DNA of 43,805 bases from positions 1-43,805 of the forward strand of contig JAFUQN010000060.1 of assembly GCA_017472365.1 (NCBI GenBank). The letters are read 5' to 3'. Positions 14,502 through 22,901 of this stretch are shown here, piece after piece. Below the pieces are notes generated by a model, which saw only the letters and a program-made list of their open reading frames with translations, made no database searches and was not told where the DNA came from. This DNA is from Bacillota bacterium (GTDB lineage: Bacteria > Bacillota > Clostridia > Peptostreptococcales > Anaerovoracaceae). The translations under genes were made by a program, and so were the position numbers. Within the stretch, counting starts at the first letter, position 1; each line of letters opens with the position of its first letter.

Positions 14502-15722
14502 ATGAAGGAACGAAATAAAAAACTGCGGATCATAGGGGCGGCTGTATTTTATGTGATTTGTGCAGCTGTGATTCTCTTTGGTTATACGATGATGTCCATG
14601 CTGTTTGGAACCGCGATAAAAACCATCGAGGCAGTGGTTGTTGGGGGAATCGCGTTTACCATTTGGCTGGTGATCCGGACCGTTGACGGACAGAGGATTA
14701 AACGCAGATATTTAAATATAATGCTGATTCTGGTTCTCGCGGGATGCGTCGGCTGGGCTGGATACGGATACTATTTGGAATCCATCCCCACAGTCAGCGA
14801 CCGGGATCTGATGCTTCACGAATATGCGCCTTTCCGTGAAGGTTCGAAGGCGGTGGTGTTAGAGGAAGAATCCGCCCTGAAATTCACGGAAGAACAGCGG
14901 ATCCGTATTGACGGGGCAACGGCCCTGTATCCGGTGTATGCCGGGTTCGTTCAGGCCGTATATCCGGAAGGTGAGTATTCGAGATATGCGGGGCTGTCGG
15001 ACGGCGGGGACAATGATGGTTACGGCATGGTGACTTGCAGCAATACCGTCTATGCATATGAACGGTTGTTAGATGGAAAGACTGACGTAATTTTTGTGGC
15101 CGGACCGTCGAAGGCACAGCTGGAAATGGCAGAGGACATGGGAATGGAGCTTCATCTGACACCAGTGGGACGCGAAGCTTTCGTATTCTTTGTTAACAGT
15201 AAGAATCCGGTGGAAGGACTGACCGTGGAAGAGGTACAGAAAATCTATTCCGGCCAGATTCGAAACTGGAGGGAAGTCGGTGGCCCCAGATGGTCCATCC
15301 GGGCCTTCCAGAGAGCGGAAAACAGTGGAAGCCAGACAGCCCTGCAGAGGCTTATGGGAGAGGTTCCTATCATGGAACCGGAGACGGAAAACCGGATCTC
15401 TGCCATGGATGGGATCATTCATCAGGTGGCCAACTATCGAAATCACAAAAACGCCATCGGATTTTCTTTCCGTTACTATTCCACTGAAATGGTAAGCAGT
15501 AATGAAATCCGGCTTTTGGCTCTGAATGGAGTCCTTCCCACCAGGGAGACGATTGCCGATGGGAGTTATCCCGTATCAAATACGTTTTATGCGGTGACGG
15601 CTTCAAAGACCGGGGAGCCTGCGCCGGAACAGATCGATGACAATATCGCGGCGTTCCTGCACTGGGTATGCGGCGAACAGGGTCAGCGCATCGTGGAGGA
15701 GACGGGCTATGTTCCGCTGTAA
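14502..15722 (+). CDS. Membrane-anchored PstS-like phosphate-binding domain protein
   Basis: A 406-residue protein. Residues 1-90 hold three hydrophobic segments (near 10-35, 40-60 and 70-90); the rest is an extracellular type II periplasmic-binding fold of the PstS/PBP_like_2 family: RIDGATALYPVY, a binding-site segment near the SDGGDNDGYG turn, VFFVNSKNPVEGLTVEEVQKIYSGQIRNWREVGG, RAENSGSQTALQRLM, NAIGFSF and a C-terminal GQRIVEETGYVPL, all typical of phosphate-binding proteins. There is no lipobox; it is held by helices, unlike ordinary PstS. No pstCAB genes are nearby, so a sensor or cell-surface role is more likely than uptake. GAAAGGGG precedes ATG 14502; an in-frame GTG at 14478 lies before it. 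The 3' end overlaps the next gene. Confidence 0.85.
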   Translation: MKERNKKLRIIGAAVFYVICAAVILFGYTMMSMLFGTAIKTIEAVVVGGIAFTIWLVIRTVDGQRIKRRYLNIMLILVLAGCVGWAGYGYYLESIPTVSDRDLMLHEYAPFREGSKAVVLEEESALKFTEEQRIRIDGATALYPVYAGFVQAVYPEGEYSRYAGLSDGGDNDGYGMVTCSNTVYAYERLLDGKTDVIFVAGPSKAQLEMAEDMGMELHLTPVGREAFVFFVNSKNPVEGLTVEEVQKIYSGQIRNWREVGGPRWSIRAFQRAENSGSQTALQRLMGEVPIMEPETENRISAMDGIIHQVANYRNHKNAIGFSFRYYSTEMVSSNEIRLLALNGVLPTRETIADGSYPVSNTFYAVTASKTGEPAPEQIDDNIAAFLHWVCGEQGQRIVEETGYVPL

Positions 15723-16461
15723 CGATGATGTTCCCGAAGGGAACCGCGATGTTCAGCAACGTCCGGCAGTTCTTTTGATCCACGGCTTCGGCGGCAACCG
15801 CTCCGAGGTCCGGCCTTTGGCCGACCATCTCCGCGGTTCTGGGTTCGAGGTGATTTCGGTACAGCTTCCGGGTCACCGGGAGGACCGGCGGGAATTAGGA
15901 GGCGCAGAAGCCAAATCGAAGATTTGGCAGGATCATGTGATCCGACAGCTGGATGAACTTCGGAGGCGCAGTGAACGCGTGGTGATCATCGGATTCTCCA
16001 TGGGAGGACTTCTGGCTGTTCAGGCGGTGACGCGGGTACTGGACCGCGAAGCGGCTGCCGGAGAGACGGTAGCCATGGTGACCATCAATACCCCGGTGAG
16101 ATATTGGAATTTCGTGCAGATATTCCGCAACATCCGGCGTGGCGGCTGGACAGCATTGAAAAACTACACAGCGCATGCGACTGGAAAGTCCGTTCTGGGA
16201 ATGTGGGAGTTTCAAAAGCTGTTGTGGCGGACAAAAACGCGGTTTTCGAAGATTTCCTGTCCGCTGTTCGTGATTCAGTCGGCAGATGATGATACGGTAT
16301 GGCCCTGTTCGGCCATTCATATTCTGAGAAAAAGCGGAGAAAGAGGGCGGATGATGATGTTTCCAGAGGGAGGACATCAGATCTTCGGCAGTAAAGCCGC
16401 CAACGAAGTCTGTGAAACAATCGAAGAATTTGTTCGCAGATGGGCCTCCAATGAAACATAG
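15709..16461 (+). CDS. Alpha/beta hydrolase (carboxylesterase-like)
   Basis: A 250-residue serine hydrolase with HGFGGNRSEV (oxyanion region), the nucleophile elbow GFSMGG, an acid in QSADDDTVWP and a late histidine in EGGHQIF. The size and the FGGN/GFSMGG pattern resemble Est30-type carboxylesterases and the serine aminopeptidase S33 group. No signal peptide. ATG 15709 is chosen because GGAGGA (15695-15700) sits eight bases before it and it overlaps the preceding stop by 14 bases; an earlier in-frame start (15637) lies deep in the PstS-like gene and lacks a site. It is the third gene of the palindrome-controlled operon; an action on lipids or cell-envelope esters is possible but unproved. 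Confidence 0.85.
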   Translation: MFRCNDDVPEGNRDVQQRPAVLLIHGFGGNRSEVRPLADHLRGSGFEVISVQLPGHREDRRELGGAEAKSKIWQDHVIRQLDELRRRSERVVIIGFSMGGLLAVQAVTRVLDREAAAGETVAMVTINTPVRYWNFVQIFRNIRRGGWTALKNYTAHATGKSVLGMWEFQKLLWRTKTRFSKISCPLFVIQSADDDTVWPCSAIHILRKSGERGRMMMFPEGGHQIFGSKAANEVCETIEEFVRRWASNET

Positions 16462-16495
16462 ACTCGGAGATAAAAAGAAAGGGGAATCACATATC

Positions 16496-16795
16496 ATGGG
16501 AGAATTTGTAATCGGCATTGGAATCATTGTCATGTTCGTGATGCAGCTGCTTTGTTTCCGGATCAGAAAGCCCTGGGGACGATGGATTCCGCTGGCGCTG
16601 ATCCTGTTGGGTGAACTATACTGTGCAGGAGAATATTTCGGGATCTATCCCTGGTGTGAGGGCTACTGGAATGAACTGAGCGGGGCGATTCTGGCCATGT
16701 TCGTAGGCCTGTTAGCCATTGGAGTGGCGGTTGGCTGGATCGTCCACATTCTGCATCATTGGTGGATGAATCAAAGGGGGATTCGAGATGAGTAA
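16496..16795 (+). CDS. Small membrane protein, unknown function
   Basis: A 99-residue protein with three predicted membrane segments (about 3-20, 31-50 and 62-85) and a short loop with YPWCEGYWNE. I do not recognise the family. AAAGGGG at 16478-16484 precedes ATG 16496 with rather long spacing (11); an earlier in-frame ATG at 16451 has no site and would overlap the hydrolase gene. The end overlaps the next gene by eight bases, so both are coupled members of the operon. The His/Trp-rich end (ILHHWWMNQ) is cytoplasmic or interfacial. Confidence 0.7.
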   Translation: MGEFVIGIGIIVMFVMQLLCFRIRKPWGRWIPLALILLGELYCAGEYFGIYPWCEGYWNELSGAILAMFVGLLAIGVAVGWIVHILHHWWMNQRGIRDE

Positions 16796-17003
16796 GAGAA
16801 GGAAAATGAGGCTGGCCAGCCTGATCATGTTTGTGATCGCGGTGATTTTCGTGTTCTGTGCGGTTTCCAATCCGGCGCTGGGCCGCGTAATCTATATCGG
16901 GAATTGGGCCTTCGGGGGAGATCAATGGGTGTTTTGTTATAAGGTATACGCACTGATCATGGCAGGGCTGTTTGCCGGGTCGTTTTTTGTGAAGAAAGGT
17001 TGA
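16788..17003 (+). CDS. Small membrane protein, unknown function
   Basis: A 71-residue protein with a basic start (MSKRRKMRL) and two membrane segments (about 8-28 and 50-68). No family is recognised. AAAGGGGGATTCGAG precedes ATG 16788. It overlaps the preceding small membrane protein gene and ends the operon that starts at the palindrome; its tail overlaps the promoter of the MFS gene. Together the two small proteins could form a membrane complex with the PstS-like protein. Confidence 0.7.
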   Translation: MSKRRKMRLASLIMFVIAVIFVFCAVSNPALGRVIYIGNWAFGGDQWVFCYKVYALIMAGLFAGSFFVKKG

Positions 17004-17028
17004 ACTTCGAAAGCGTTTGGACTACAAT
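17000..17028 (+). promoter_or_regulatory. Promoter of the MFS transporter gene
   Basis: TTGAAC (17000-17005), 17 bases, TACAAT (17023-17028). A following AAAATGTG/CACATTTT pair (17029-17055) can form a leader hairpin. Confidence 0.75.
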
Positions 17029-17081
17029 AAAATGTGGATCCAAAAATCACATTTTAGAGTAGAGACAGACGAGGTACAACA

Positions 17082-18278
17082 ATGAAACTGAAAAAACAGG
17101 CCTACAGCTACGTGATGATGCTGGGCCATTTATGCGCTGACCTTGGGGGTGGAGCCTTACCGGCGATTCTGCCGTTCCTGATGGTACAGAAGGGGATTAC
17201 ATATACAGAAGCCGCGGGGTTGACTTTCGCCCTCAGCGGGATCGGTTCGGCGATCCAGCCCATCTGCGGAAGTATGGCGGACAAGACCTCCCGTCCCTGG
17301 CTGATGTCTTTAGGTATTTTCATGGCGGGCTGCGGGATCTCCATGCTGGGCTTCCTGGACAGTTATCCGGCCATGTTCATGGCTGTGGCTTTGACCGGGA
17401 TCGGTGCAGCGCTGTTCCATCCCGACGGCGGTCGTATGGCGAACTACGTTTCCGGTGAAAAGAAGGGGAAAGGAATCAGCTTGTTCTCTGTTGGCGGAAA
17501 TATGGGTGGAGCCATCGGGCCGATGCTGGCAGTCTTCGGGATCACCATGATGGGTGGAAATCTGAAGGGTGCCATCATCTTAGCCGTTCCCACGGTGGCC
17601 ATGTCTGCGTTCATGGTATCGCAGCACGGTCGTCTGGCGGAATTCGCCGCCGAGGGGACACGGGCCACGAAGGCGGCGATTGCCGCGGGTCAGAAGGACG
17701 ACTGGAAATCCTTCGGTAAGCTGACCAGCGTGGTATTCCTGCGTTCCACCATTCAGAACGGTATGACCACATTCATTCCCATGGTTTGGATGAATATTCT
17801 GATGCAGAGTGAGGCACAGTCCGGCTCCGTAACCACGATTCTGGCGCTGTCCGGCGCGGTTGCTACCCTGATCGGCGGAAACCTGGCAGACCGCATCGGC
17901 TTCAACAAGACCATTCGTACCGGTCTCGTTTTAGTAATTCCGTGCCTGGCGTGTCTGACCATGTCCAGAAACCTGATGATTTCGTATATCCTGTTGGTAC
18001 CCTGTGCCGTATTCCTGAACTTCGCTTTCAGCCCTTCCGTGGCTCTCGGCCAGAAGTTCGTTCCCAACCATTTGGGTCTGGCTTCCGGAATCACCATGGG
18101 ACTGGCAAACAGCTTCGGCGGCGTGGTATCTCCCGTATTGGGGAAGATTGCCGATACTCAGGGACTTCCTACAGTGATGTGGATTCTGGTGGTCCTGTCG
18201 GCAGTGGCATGTGTAGCATCTTTCTTCGTACCGGATGCACCGCCTGTTCTGCATGTGGAAGAAGAAAAAGCAGCGTAA
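17082..18278 (+). CDS. MFS transporter, Fsr (fosmidomycin resistance)-like
   Basis: A 398-residue major facilitator with 12 predicted membrane segments. The pattern HLCADLGGGALPAILPFL near the N-terminus, GIGAALFHPDGGRMANYVSG and SVGGNMGGAIGPM follow the Fsr/fosmidomycin-resistance subfamily. The studied member exports fosmidomycin; the natural substrate here is unknown. GAGG at 17071-17074 precedes ATG 17082 by seven bases. The gene is monocistronic, with its own promoter and a terminator shared with the convergent aminotransferase gene. Confidence 0.85.
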   Translation: MKLKKQAYSYVMMLGHLCADLGGGALPAILPFLMVQKGITYTEAAGLTFALSGIGSAIQPICGSMADKTSRPWLMSLGIFMAGCGISMLGFLDSYPAMFMAVALTGIGAALFHPDGGRMANYVSGEKKGKGISLFSVGGNMGGAIGPMLAVFGITMMGGNLKGAIILAVPTVAMSAFMVSQHGRLAEFAAEGTRATKAAIAAGQKDDWKSFGKLTSVVFLRSTIQNGMTTFIPMVWMNILMQSEAQSGSVTTILALSGAVATLIGGNLADRIGFNKTIRTGLVLVIPCLACLTMSRNLMISYILLVPCAVFLNFAFSPSVALGQKFVPNHLGLASGITMGLANSFGGVVSPVLGKIADTQGLPTVMWILVVLSAVACVASFFVPDAPPVLHVEEEKAA

Positions 18279-18308
18279 CTGTAAACGTCAAATCAAAATA
18301 TCAAATAA

Positions 18309-18350
18309 AAATCCCCGCGGGTTTTACACTCACGGGGATTTGTGTTTTTT
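18309..18350. terminator. Bidirectional terminator between MFS and aminotransferase genes
   Basis: AAATCCCCG (18309-18317) pairs with CGGGGATTT (18333-18341). T-rich tracts follow on both strands (GTGTTTTTTG on plus; TTTTATTTGA on minus). Confidence 0.85.
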
Positions 18351-18368
18351 GATTCAGTTCAGAAGAAA

Positions 18369-19625
18369 TTAGCCTCTAACAGCTTCTGCAGCCTTTACGA
18401 TCAGTTCAGGAACCTTTGCGCACTTTTCTTCGCTCAGGGAAGCGATGGATACACGTACGCCAGCGCCCAGAACTACTGCGAATACTTCGGACTTCTGCAG
18501 TTCCTTACCAACAGCTTCAGCAAATTCTGCGCTTTCGAAGGGGATGGTGATGAAGAAACCGGAGTCGAACGGACAGCTCTTCAGGCCAACCTTGTCAGCA
18601 GCTGCGGTGAATGCAGCGCCTCTTCTTCTCAGCATGTCTACGTATTCCTTACGTTCAGCAGTTACCTTAGCCTTCAGGTCAGCGTCGTTGAAGATGCGAG
18701 CGATGGTTTCCATGGCAGCTCTGTTACCGTTGGACCAGGAAGCGCGGCTTGCTACGGAAGTAGCGTCCTTGAATTCCTTAGCGATTTCAGCGGTGGGAGC
18801 TACGCAAACCAGTGCGCCGCAGCGCATACCGTACATGGTGAAGCCCTTGGATGCGGAGAATGCGTACAGGGGCAGGATGTTTTCCGGATAATCCATCAGC
18901 TTCTTCATGAACTGACGATATTCCATAGCGTCACCTGCGAAGTCCAGATATGCGATGTCAACAACCAGGATGATGTTCTTTTCCGGGCTTACGGACAGCA
19001 GAACTTCGTTTACCTTGTCCCAGTCTTCCAGGGAGAAGGTGTAACCGGTAGGATTGTGAGCCGGAGTGTTGATGATGATCAGGACCTGATCCTGAACTTC
19101 TAACAGACCGTTCAGCTTTTCTGCGAAGGAAGCCTGATTGAACTTACCTTCTTCATCGAACAGAGTGTAGGTGGTCACCTTTCTCTGCTGTTCAGCACAA
19201 ACTACCTTGTAAGGACCCCAGTGCCAGTCGGAGGTCAGGATGGATTCGCCCACTCTTGTGTAGCAGGATACAGCGTTTCTCAGAGCACCGGTACCGCCGG
19301 GAGCGTAGCAAGCTTCCACGAAGCCCTTGGTTTCGATGTCTTCGAATACTGCGGTCTTAACAGCTTCCAGATATGCGGGTACGCCGCTGATGGGAGCGTA
19401 AGCTGCGTAATCCTTCGGAGCCAGGTTCTTCAGAACGTCAACAACGGAGGACAGAACGATCAGTTCGCCGTCGTCATCCATCAGAGCACCGATGGTGGAG
19501 TCGAATACCTTTTCTTTACCGATTTCAGCGATACGAGCCTTAGCTAAGCTGGAAACGCCGAATAATTTGTCAGGAGCGCCGATGGTGGTACGGCCGTTTT
19601 CCTGAACCATAACAAACTTGCCCAT
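18369..19625 (-). CDS. Class I aminotransferase (aromatic/aspartate type)
   Basis: A 418-residue PLP enzyme of fold type I. Visible are the substrate-binding GGTGALRNAV region, NTPAHNPTGYTFS (PLP-ring asparagine), VVDIAYLDF (pyridine-nitrogen aspartate and PLP tyrosine) and the Schiff-base lysine in SASKGFTMYGMRCGAL. It transfers an amino group between an amino acid and a 2-oxo acid; the NTPAHNPTG form recalls aspartate/tyrosine aminotransferases of the AspC/TyrB branch more than the AspB branch encoded at 21708-22901. GAGGTGA precedes the ATG at 19625. Codons are strongly biased, which suggests high expression and a role in amino acid fermentation. Substrate specificity cannot be read from sequence. 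Confidence 0.9.
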   Translation of the reverse strand: MGKFVMVQENGRTTIGAPDKLFGVSSLAKARIAEIGKEKVFDSTIGALMDDDGELIVLSSVVDVLKNLAPKDYAAYAPISGVPAYLEAVKTAVFEDIETKGFVEACYAPGGTGALRNAVSCYTRVGESILTSDWHWGPYKVVCAEQQRKVTTYTLFDEEGKFNQASFAEKLNGLLEVQDQVLIIINTPAHNPTGYTFSLEDWDKVNEVLLSVSPEKNIILVVDIAYLDFAGDAMEYRQFMKKLMDYPENILPLYAFSASKGFTMYGMRCGALVCVAPTAEIAKEFKDATSVASRASWSNGNRAAMETIARIFNDADLKAKVTAERKEYVDMLRRRGAAFTAAADKVGLKSCPFDSGFFITIPFESAEFAEAVGKELQKSEVFAVVLGAGVRVSIASLSEEKCAKVPELIVKAAEAVRG

Positions 19626-19700
19626 TGTTAGTCACCTCATAATTATTTACATGAAAAAATACTATCCTCGATTAAGCATAGCAATGATGTCTATGATTTC

Positions 19701-19728
19701 ATTATATCACTGGCAGATTATTTCGCAA
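19701..19728 (-). promoter_or_regulatory. Promoter of the aspC/tyrB-type aminotransferase gene
   Basis: Minus-strand TTGCGA (plus 19723-19728), 16 bases, TATAAT (plus 19701-19706) with TGA in front (extended -10). Confidence 0.8.
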
Positions 19729-19755
19729 TAAAAACCTGGAAAACGATGAAAATCA

Positions 19756-19764
19756 TGATAGAAT
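19756..19764 (+). promoter_or_regulatory. Probable extended -10 promoter of lrgA-lrgB
   Basis: TGATAGAAT, -10 at 19759-19764, no clear -35. Divergent from the aminotransferase promoter. Confidence 0.45.
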
Positions 19765-19807
19765 AGGTTTTGTGATTGAATAAAAAAAGAAATCGAGGTT
19801 TTTACCG

Positions 19808-20173
19808 ATGTATGTTAAGCAATTGTTTTGGATCATCATATCCTATTTTGCGGGATATCTGGTTTCGGAGGGGTTGAAACTCCCTGTCCCGGCCAATGTT
19901 CTCGGCCTGTTGTTTTTATTGTTATTACTGGTATTGAAGTGGATCAAACTGTCCGATGTGGAAGGAGTGGCTGACTTTATTATCAGTCATCTGGCATTGA
20001 TTTTCGTACCGTCTGCTGTGGGAATCATGGAGTATTTCGGCCTGTTTCGGGAAAACTTTATCAAGATCATGGTTCCGTGGTTCGTTGCCTGTATCGTGGG
20101 ATATGCGGTGACCGGTTGGGTAACCCAGGCGGCGATCCGTGTACAGGAACGCAGAGGGGGTGACGATAAATGA
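19808..20173 (+). CDS. CidA/LrgA family membrane protein
   Basis: A 121-residue protein with four membrane segments, of the CidA/LrgA (holin-like) family: YFAGYLVSEGLKLPVPANVLGLLFLLLLL and LIFVPSAVGIMEYFGLF are characteristic. Together with LrgB-type partners it modulates murein hydrolase activity; recent work also ties this pair to pyruvate uptake. GAGG precedes ATG 19808 by nine bases. It overlaps the next gene by four bases (ATGA). Whether it is a CidA or an LrgA orthologue cannot be decided from the sequence. Confidence 0.9.
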   Translation: MYVKQLFWIIISYFAGYLVSEGLKLPVPANVLGLLFLLLLLVLKWIKLSDVEGVADFIISHLALIFVPSAVGIMEYFGLFRENFIKIMVPWFVACIVGYAVTGWVTQAAIRVQERRGGDDK

Positions 20174-20865
20174 TGGATATTATTTTCGCAAGCCCGGTAT
20201 GGGGAATGTCCATTACGTTGGGAGCATACATGATCGGTGTGGCGATCCAGAAAAAGACGAAAATCATGGCGCTTCAGCCGATTCTGGTTGCCAGTGTCAT
20301 CATCGTGGCATTTCTGACGGTAACGGGAAGAAGCTATGTGGAGTATTCAGCTCAAAATACATTTCTGGCTTATATTTTGTCACTTTCTGCAGTGGTTTTG
20401 GCCGTTCCGGTTTATCGGAATTTACATATCCTGAAGAAATACTGGCTTCCGATCCTACTGGGAGTAACGTCCGGCTCTGTAGCAACCATCGTGACAGCGA
20501 TTCTGGTGGGAAAAGCCATGGGAACCGACATAGAGATCCTGATCTCTATGATTCCGAAAAGCAGTACGACACCCATTGCCTTTGCGGTATCTGAAACGCT
20601 GGGAGGAATTCCGGCCTTTACCGTGGCCCTTGTGGTTCTGACAGGAATCGCCGGTGCGGTTTTCGGCCCGGCTCTTTTGAATCTTCTGAGAGTCGAACAT
20701 TATATCGCCCGCGGACTGACACTGGGAACGATCACCCACGCCATCGGAACGGTCCGTGCCTTTACGGAGGGGGAAGTCTGCGGCTCCATGAGCAGCTTAG
20801 CCATGGCCTTGGCAGGAACGCTGACGGCCTTTATCGCACCGTTGTTTGCAGCGATATTTTTTTAA
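20170..20865 (+). CDS. LrgB/CidB family membrane protein
   Basis: A 231-residue protein with about six or seven membrane segments, partner of the CidA/LrgA-like protein. Family patterns are SPVWGMSITLGAYMIG near the start, LPILLGVTSGSVATI, ISMIPKSSTTPIAFAVSETLGGIPAFTV (the most conserved region) and RGLTLGTITHAIGTVRA with SSLAMALAGTLTAFIAPL at the end. It is coupled to the upstream gene by an ATGA overlap with AGGGGGTGA as ribosome-binding site. A pyruvate-exchange or autolysis-control role fits a cell that makes pyruvate by serine deamination, but that link is inferred. Confidence 0.92.
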   Translation: MMDIIFASPVWGMSITLGAYMIGVAIQKKTKIMALQPILVASVIIVAFLTVTGRSYVEYSAQNTFLAYILSLSAVVLAVPVYRNLHILKKYWLPILLGVTSGSVATIVTAILVGKAMGTDIEILISMIPKSSTTPIAFAVSETLGGIPAFTVALVVLTGIAGAVFGPALLNLLRVEHYIARGLTLGTITHAIGTVRAFTEGEVCGSMSSLAMALAGTLTAFIAPLFAAIFF

Positions 20866-20921
20866 ACGAATGATTTTTTCATAGGACGTCAATACTACCT
20901 TCAGAAAATGGAGGTGGAAAA

Positions 20922-21644
20922 ATGCGCTCAAAAAATACAGATACCTATGAAAGTCAGAACCGGAGTTTTCGATATACTCTGCTGGCCATTCTCGGCGTTT
21001 TGATCGTAGTGGCCATTTTGGCATATGCCATGAGATCCATGAACGGCGGGAATACGCCGGGAACTCAGGACCCGATGAATCTTGGAGCCATGGAAAATCC
21101 CACGGGAACCGGTGGTGGTCAGCCCGGCGATCGCCAGGATGTCAATGTTTCTCAACAGGTTCCTTCGGATATTCCTTCTGTGGACAGCAGAGATACCGCA
21201 GAAGACAGTGCGCCAACAGAGGGTGGCGGTTCTGCGAAAGATGGATGGACGCCCCCGGTGGAGAGTAGTAAGATCCTGAAAGAATTTTCTACGGAAACAC
21301 CGGTCTATTCCAAAACGCTGGAACAGTATGTCGTCCACACGGGGATGGACTTTGAAGTACCGGCAGACACCCAGGTGAAGGCCGTAAGGGAAGGAACTGT
21401 GACCGCAGTGTATGAAGATGATACCATGGGGATCACCATCGAGATCGATCATGGAAATGGCCTGAAATCAAAATATGCCAACCTCAGCACCATGGAAATG
21501 GTGGAGGAAGGCGATGTGGTGAAGCAGGGCCAGGTCATCAGCGGTGTGGGGAATACCGCGCTGTTTGAAACACTGGATCCGGAACATCTGCACTTTGAAT
21601 TGTGGAAAGATGGCCAGACTGTGGATCCGGCGGAGTTTTTTTAA
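20922..21644 (+). CDS. Membrane-anchored M23 (LytM-like) protein, SpoIIQ-like
   Basis: A 240-residue bitopic protein: short basic N-terminus, one membrane segment (about 18-36), a low-complexity Gly/Pro/Asp linker to about residue 110, then a LytM domain. Zinc ligands H139 and D143 (HTGMD) and H224 (HLHFE) are present, with H222. The catalytic histidine of active LytM enzymes, in the Tyr-x-His motif, is replaced: KYANLS has N187. Loss of this residue with the same architecture is typical of the sporulation channel protein SpoIIQ, which binds SpoIIIAH rather than cutting peptidoglycan. The assignment is probable; an inactive-envelope M23 protein is the alternative. GGAGG precedes ATG 20922. 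It follows lrgAB by 56 bases and has its own terminator. Confidence 0.75.
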   Translation: MRSKNTDTYESQNRSFRYTLLAILGVLIVVAILAYAMRSMNGGNTPGTQDPMNLGAMENPTGTGGGQPGDRQDVNVSQQVPSDIPSVDSRDTAEDSAPTEGGGSAKDGWTPPVESSKILKEFSTETPVYSKTLEQYVVHTGMDFEVPADTQVKAVREGTVTAVYEDDTMGITIEIDHGNGLKSKYANLSTMEMVEEGDVVKQGQVISGVGNTALFETLDPEHLHFELWKDGQTVDPAEFF

Positions 21645-21652
21645 AGCAATCA

Positions 21653-21690
21653 AAAAGAGCTGTCTCAGGACAGCTCTTTTGTTGTTTCCA
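21653..21690. terminator. Bidirectional terminator between M23 and aminotransferase genes
   Basis: AAAAGAGCTGTC (21653-21664) pairs with GACAGCTCTTTT (21669-21680), then GTTGTTT; on the minus strand the stem is followed by TTTTTGATTG. Confidence 0.9.
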
Positions 21691-21707
21691 TATGTGGTAC
21701 TTCGAAA

Positions 21708-22901
21708 TTAGTGAGTTTCGTTGTACTTCTTGATACCCATAGCCAGCAGGTCCATTGCTCTTTCCAGGTCTTCCTTCTTCAGGATGTAAGCGAAACGAAC
21801 TTCGTCCTTACCCTTACCTTCAGTAGCATAGAAGCCGCCGCCGGGAGCGTACATAACGGTTTCCTTGTTGTCTTCGAATTCGGTCAGCAGCCATACCAGG
21901 AACTTTTCGGTATCATCTACAGGCAGCTTAGCCATTACGTAGAATGCACCCTTCGGTTCCTTACATACAACGCCGGGGATTTCCATCAGCTTTCTGTACA
22001 GGGTGTCTCTTCTTTCCTTGTATTCAGCTCTTACTTCGTCGAAGTAGCTGGAATCAACAGTGTACAGAGCAGCGGAAGCAACCTGGTCCAGAGTAGCTAC
22101 GGACAGTCTTGCCTGAGCGATCTTCATCATGTGAGCCTGCAGTTCCTTGTTTCTGGTGATTACAGCACCGATTCTGGCGCCGCAAGCAGAGAATCTCTTG
22201 GAAACGGAGTCGATGATGATTACGTTATCGTTAGCTTCAGGATACTGACCCAGGGACATCAGGGGTTCGCCGCCGTATACGAATTCTCTGTATACTTCGT
22301 CACCGATGATGAACAGGTCGTGTTCAATTGCGATGTCTACCATCAGCTTCAGTTCTTCCGGAGTCAGAACAACGCCGGTGGGGTTACCGGGGTTGGTGAA
22401 CATGATAGCTCTGGTGTTTTCGTTGATCAGAGCTTCGATCTTTTCTCTGTCAGCGTAGTGATAGCCTTCTTCCGGAGTGGTGGTCAGCGGGCGGATGGTA
22501 GCGCCGGTGGTCTTAACGAAGGTGTTGTAGTTGGGATAGAACGGTTCGGGGATGATGATTTCATCGCCGTCGTCTAAGATGCAGTTCAGAGCGATCTGCA
22601 GAGCTTCGGAACCACCAGTGGAGATCAGAATGTCGCTGGCTTCATAGTCGATGCCGATGTTGTGATAGTAGTTCTTCACAGCTTCGATCATGGAGGGGAT
22701 ACCGGGAGACGGAGCGTATTCCAGAACCGGAGCGGTGAAGTTCTTGATGGCTTCAAAGTAAGCTTCCGGAGTCTTTACGTCAGGCTGTCCGATATTCAGC
22801 GGATAGATCTTCTTTCCCTGCTTCTTGCATTCTACCTGATACGGATAGAACTTACGGATGGGAGACAGATTGCACTTTTCGATTTTGCTAGAGAATTTCA
22901 T
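21708..22901 (-). CDS. Aspartate aminotransferase family protein (AspB-like)
   Basis: A 397-residue class I aminotransferase. LNIGQPDVKTPEAYFEAI, YAPSPGIPSMIEAV, ISTGGSEALQIAL, FTNPGNPTGVVL (PLP asparagine), IIGDEVYREFVY (aspartate and tyrosine) and SVSKRFSACGARIG (Schiff-base lysine) are all intact, as is the carboxylate-binding arginine in EVRFAYIL. It converts amino acids to 2-oxo acids with 2-oxoglutarate or similar. GAGGAGGACC precedes the ATG at 22901. The gene is monocistronic, with a leader that has two hairpins. Codon use is highly biased, so it is probably an abundant enzyme of amino acid catabolism. Specificity (aspartate, aromatic, kynurenine-like) is not decided. Confidence 0.92.
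   Translation of the reverse strand: MKFSSKIEKCNLSPIRKFYPYQVECKKQGKKIYPLNIGQPDVKTPEAYFEAIKNFTAPVLEYAPSPGIPSMIEAVKNYYHNIGIDYEASDILISTGGSEALQIALNCILDDGDEIIIPEPFYPNYNTFVKTTGATIRPLTTTPEEGYHYADREKIEALINENTRAIMFTNPGNPTGVVLTPEELKLMVDIAIEHDLFIIGDEVYREFVYGGEPLMSLGQYPEANDNVIIIDSVSKRFSACGARIGAVITRNKELQAHMMKIAQARLSVATLDQVASAALYTVDSSYFDEVRAEYKERRDTLYRKLMEIPGVVCKEPKGAFYVMAKLPVDDTEKFLVWLLTEFEDNKETVMYAPGGGFYATEGKGKDEVRFAYILKKEDLERAMDLLAMGIKKYNETH

Noticed and set aside
16412..16495. Longer form of the 99-residue membrane protein
   Set aside because: The extension overlaps the hydrolase gene and lacks a ribosome-binding site.
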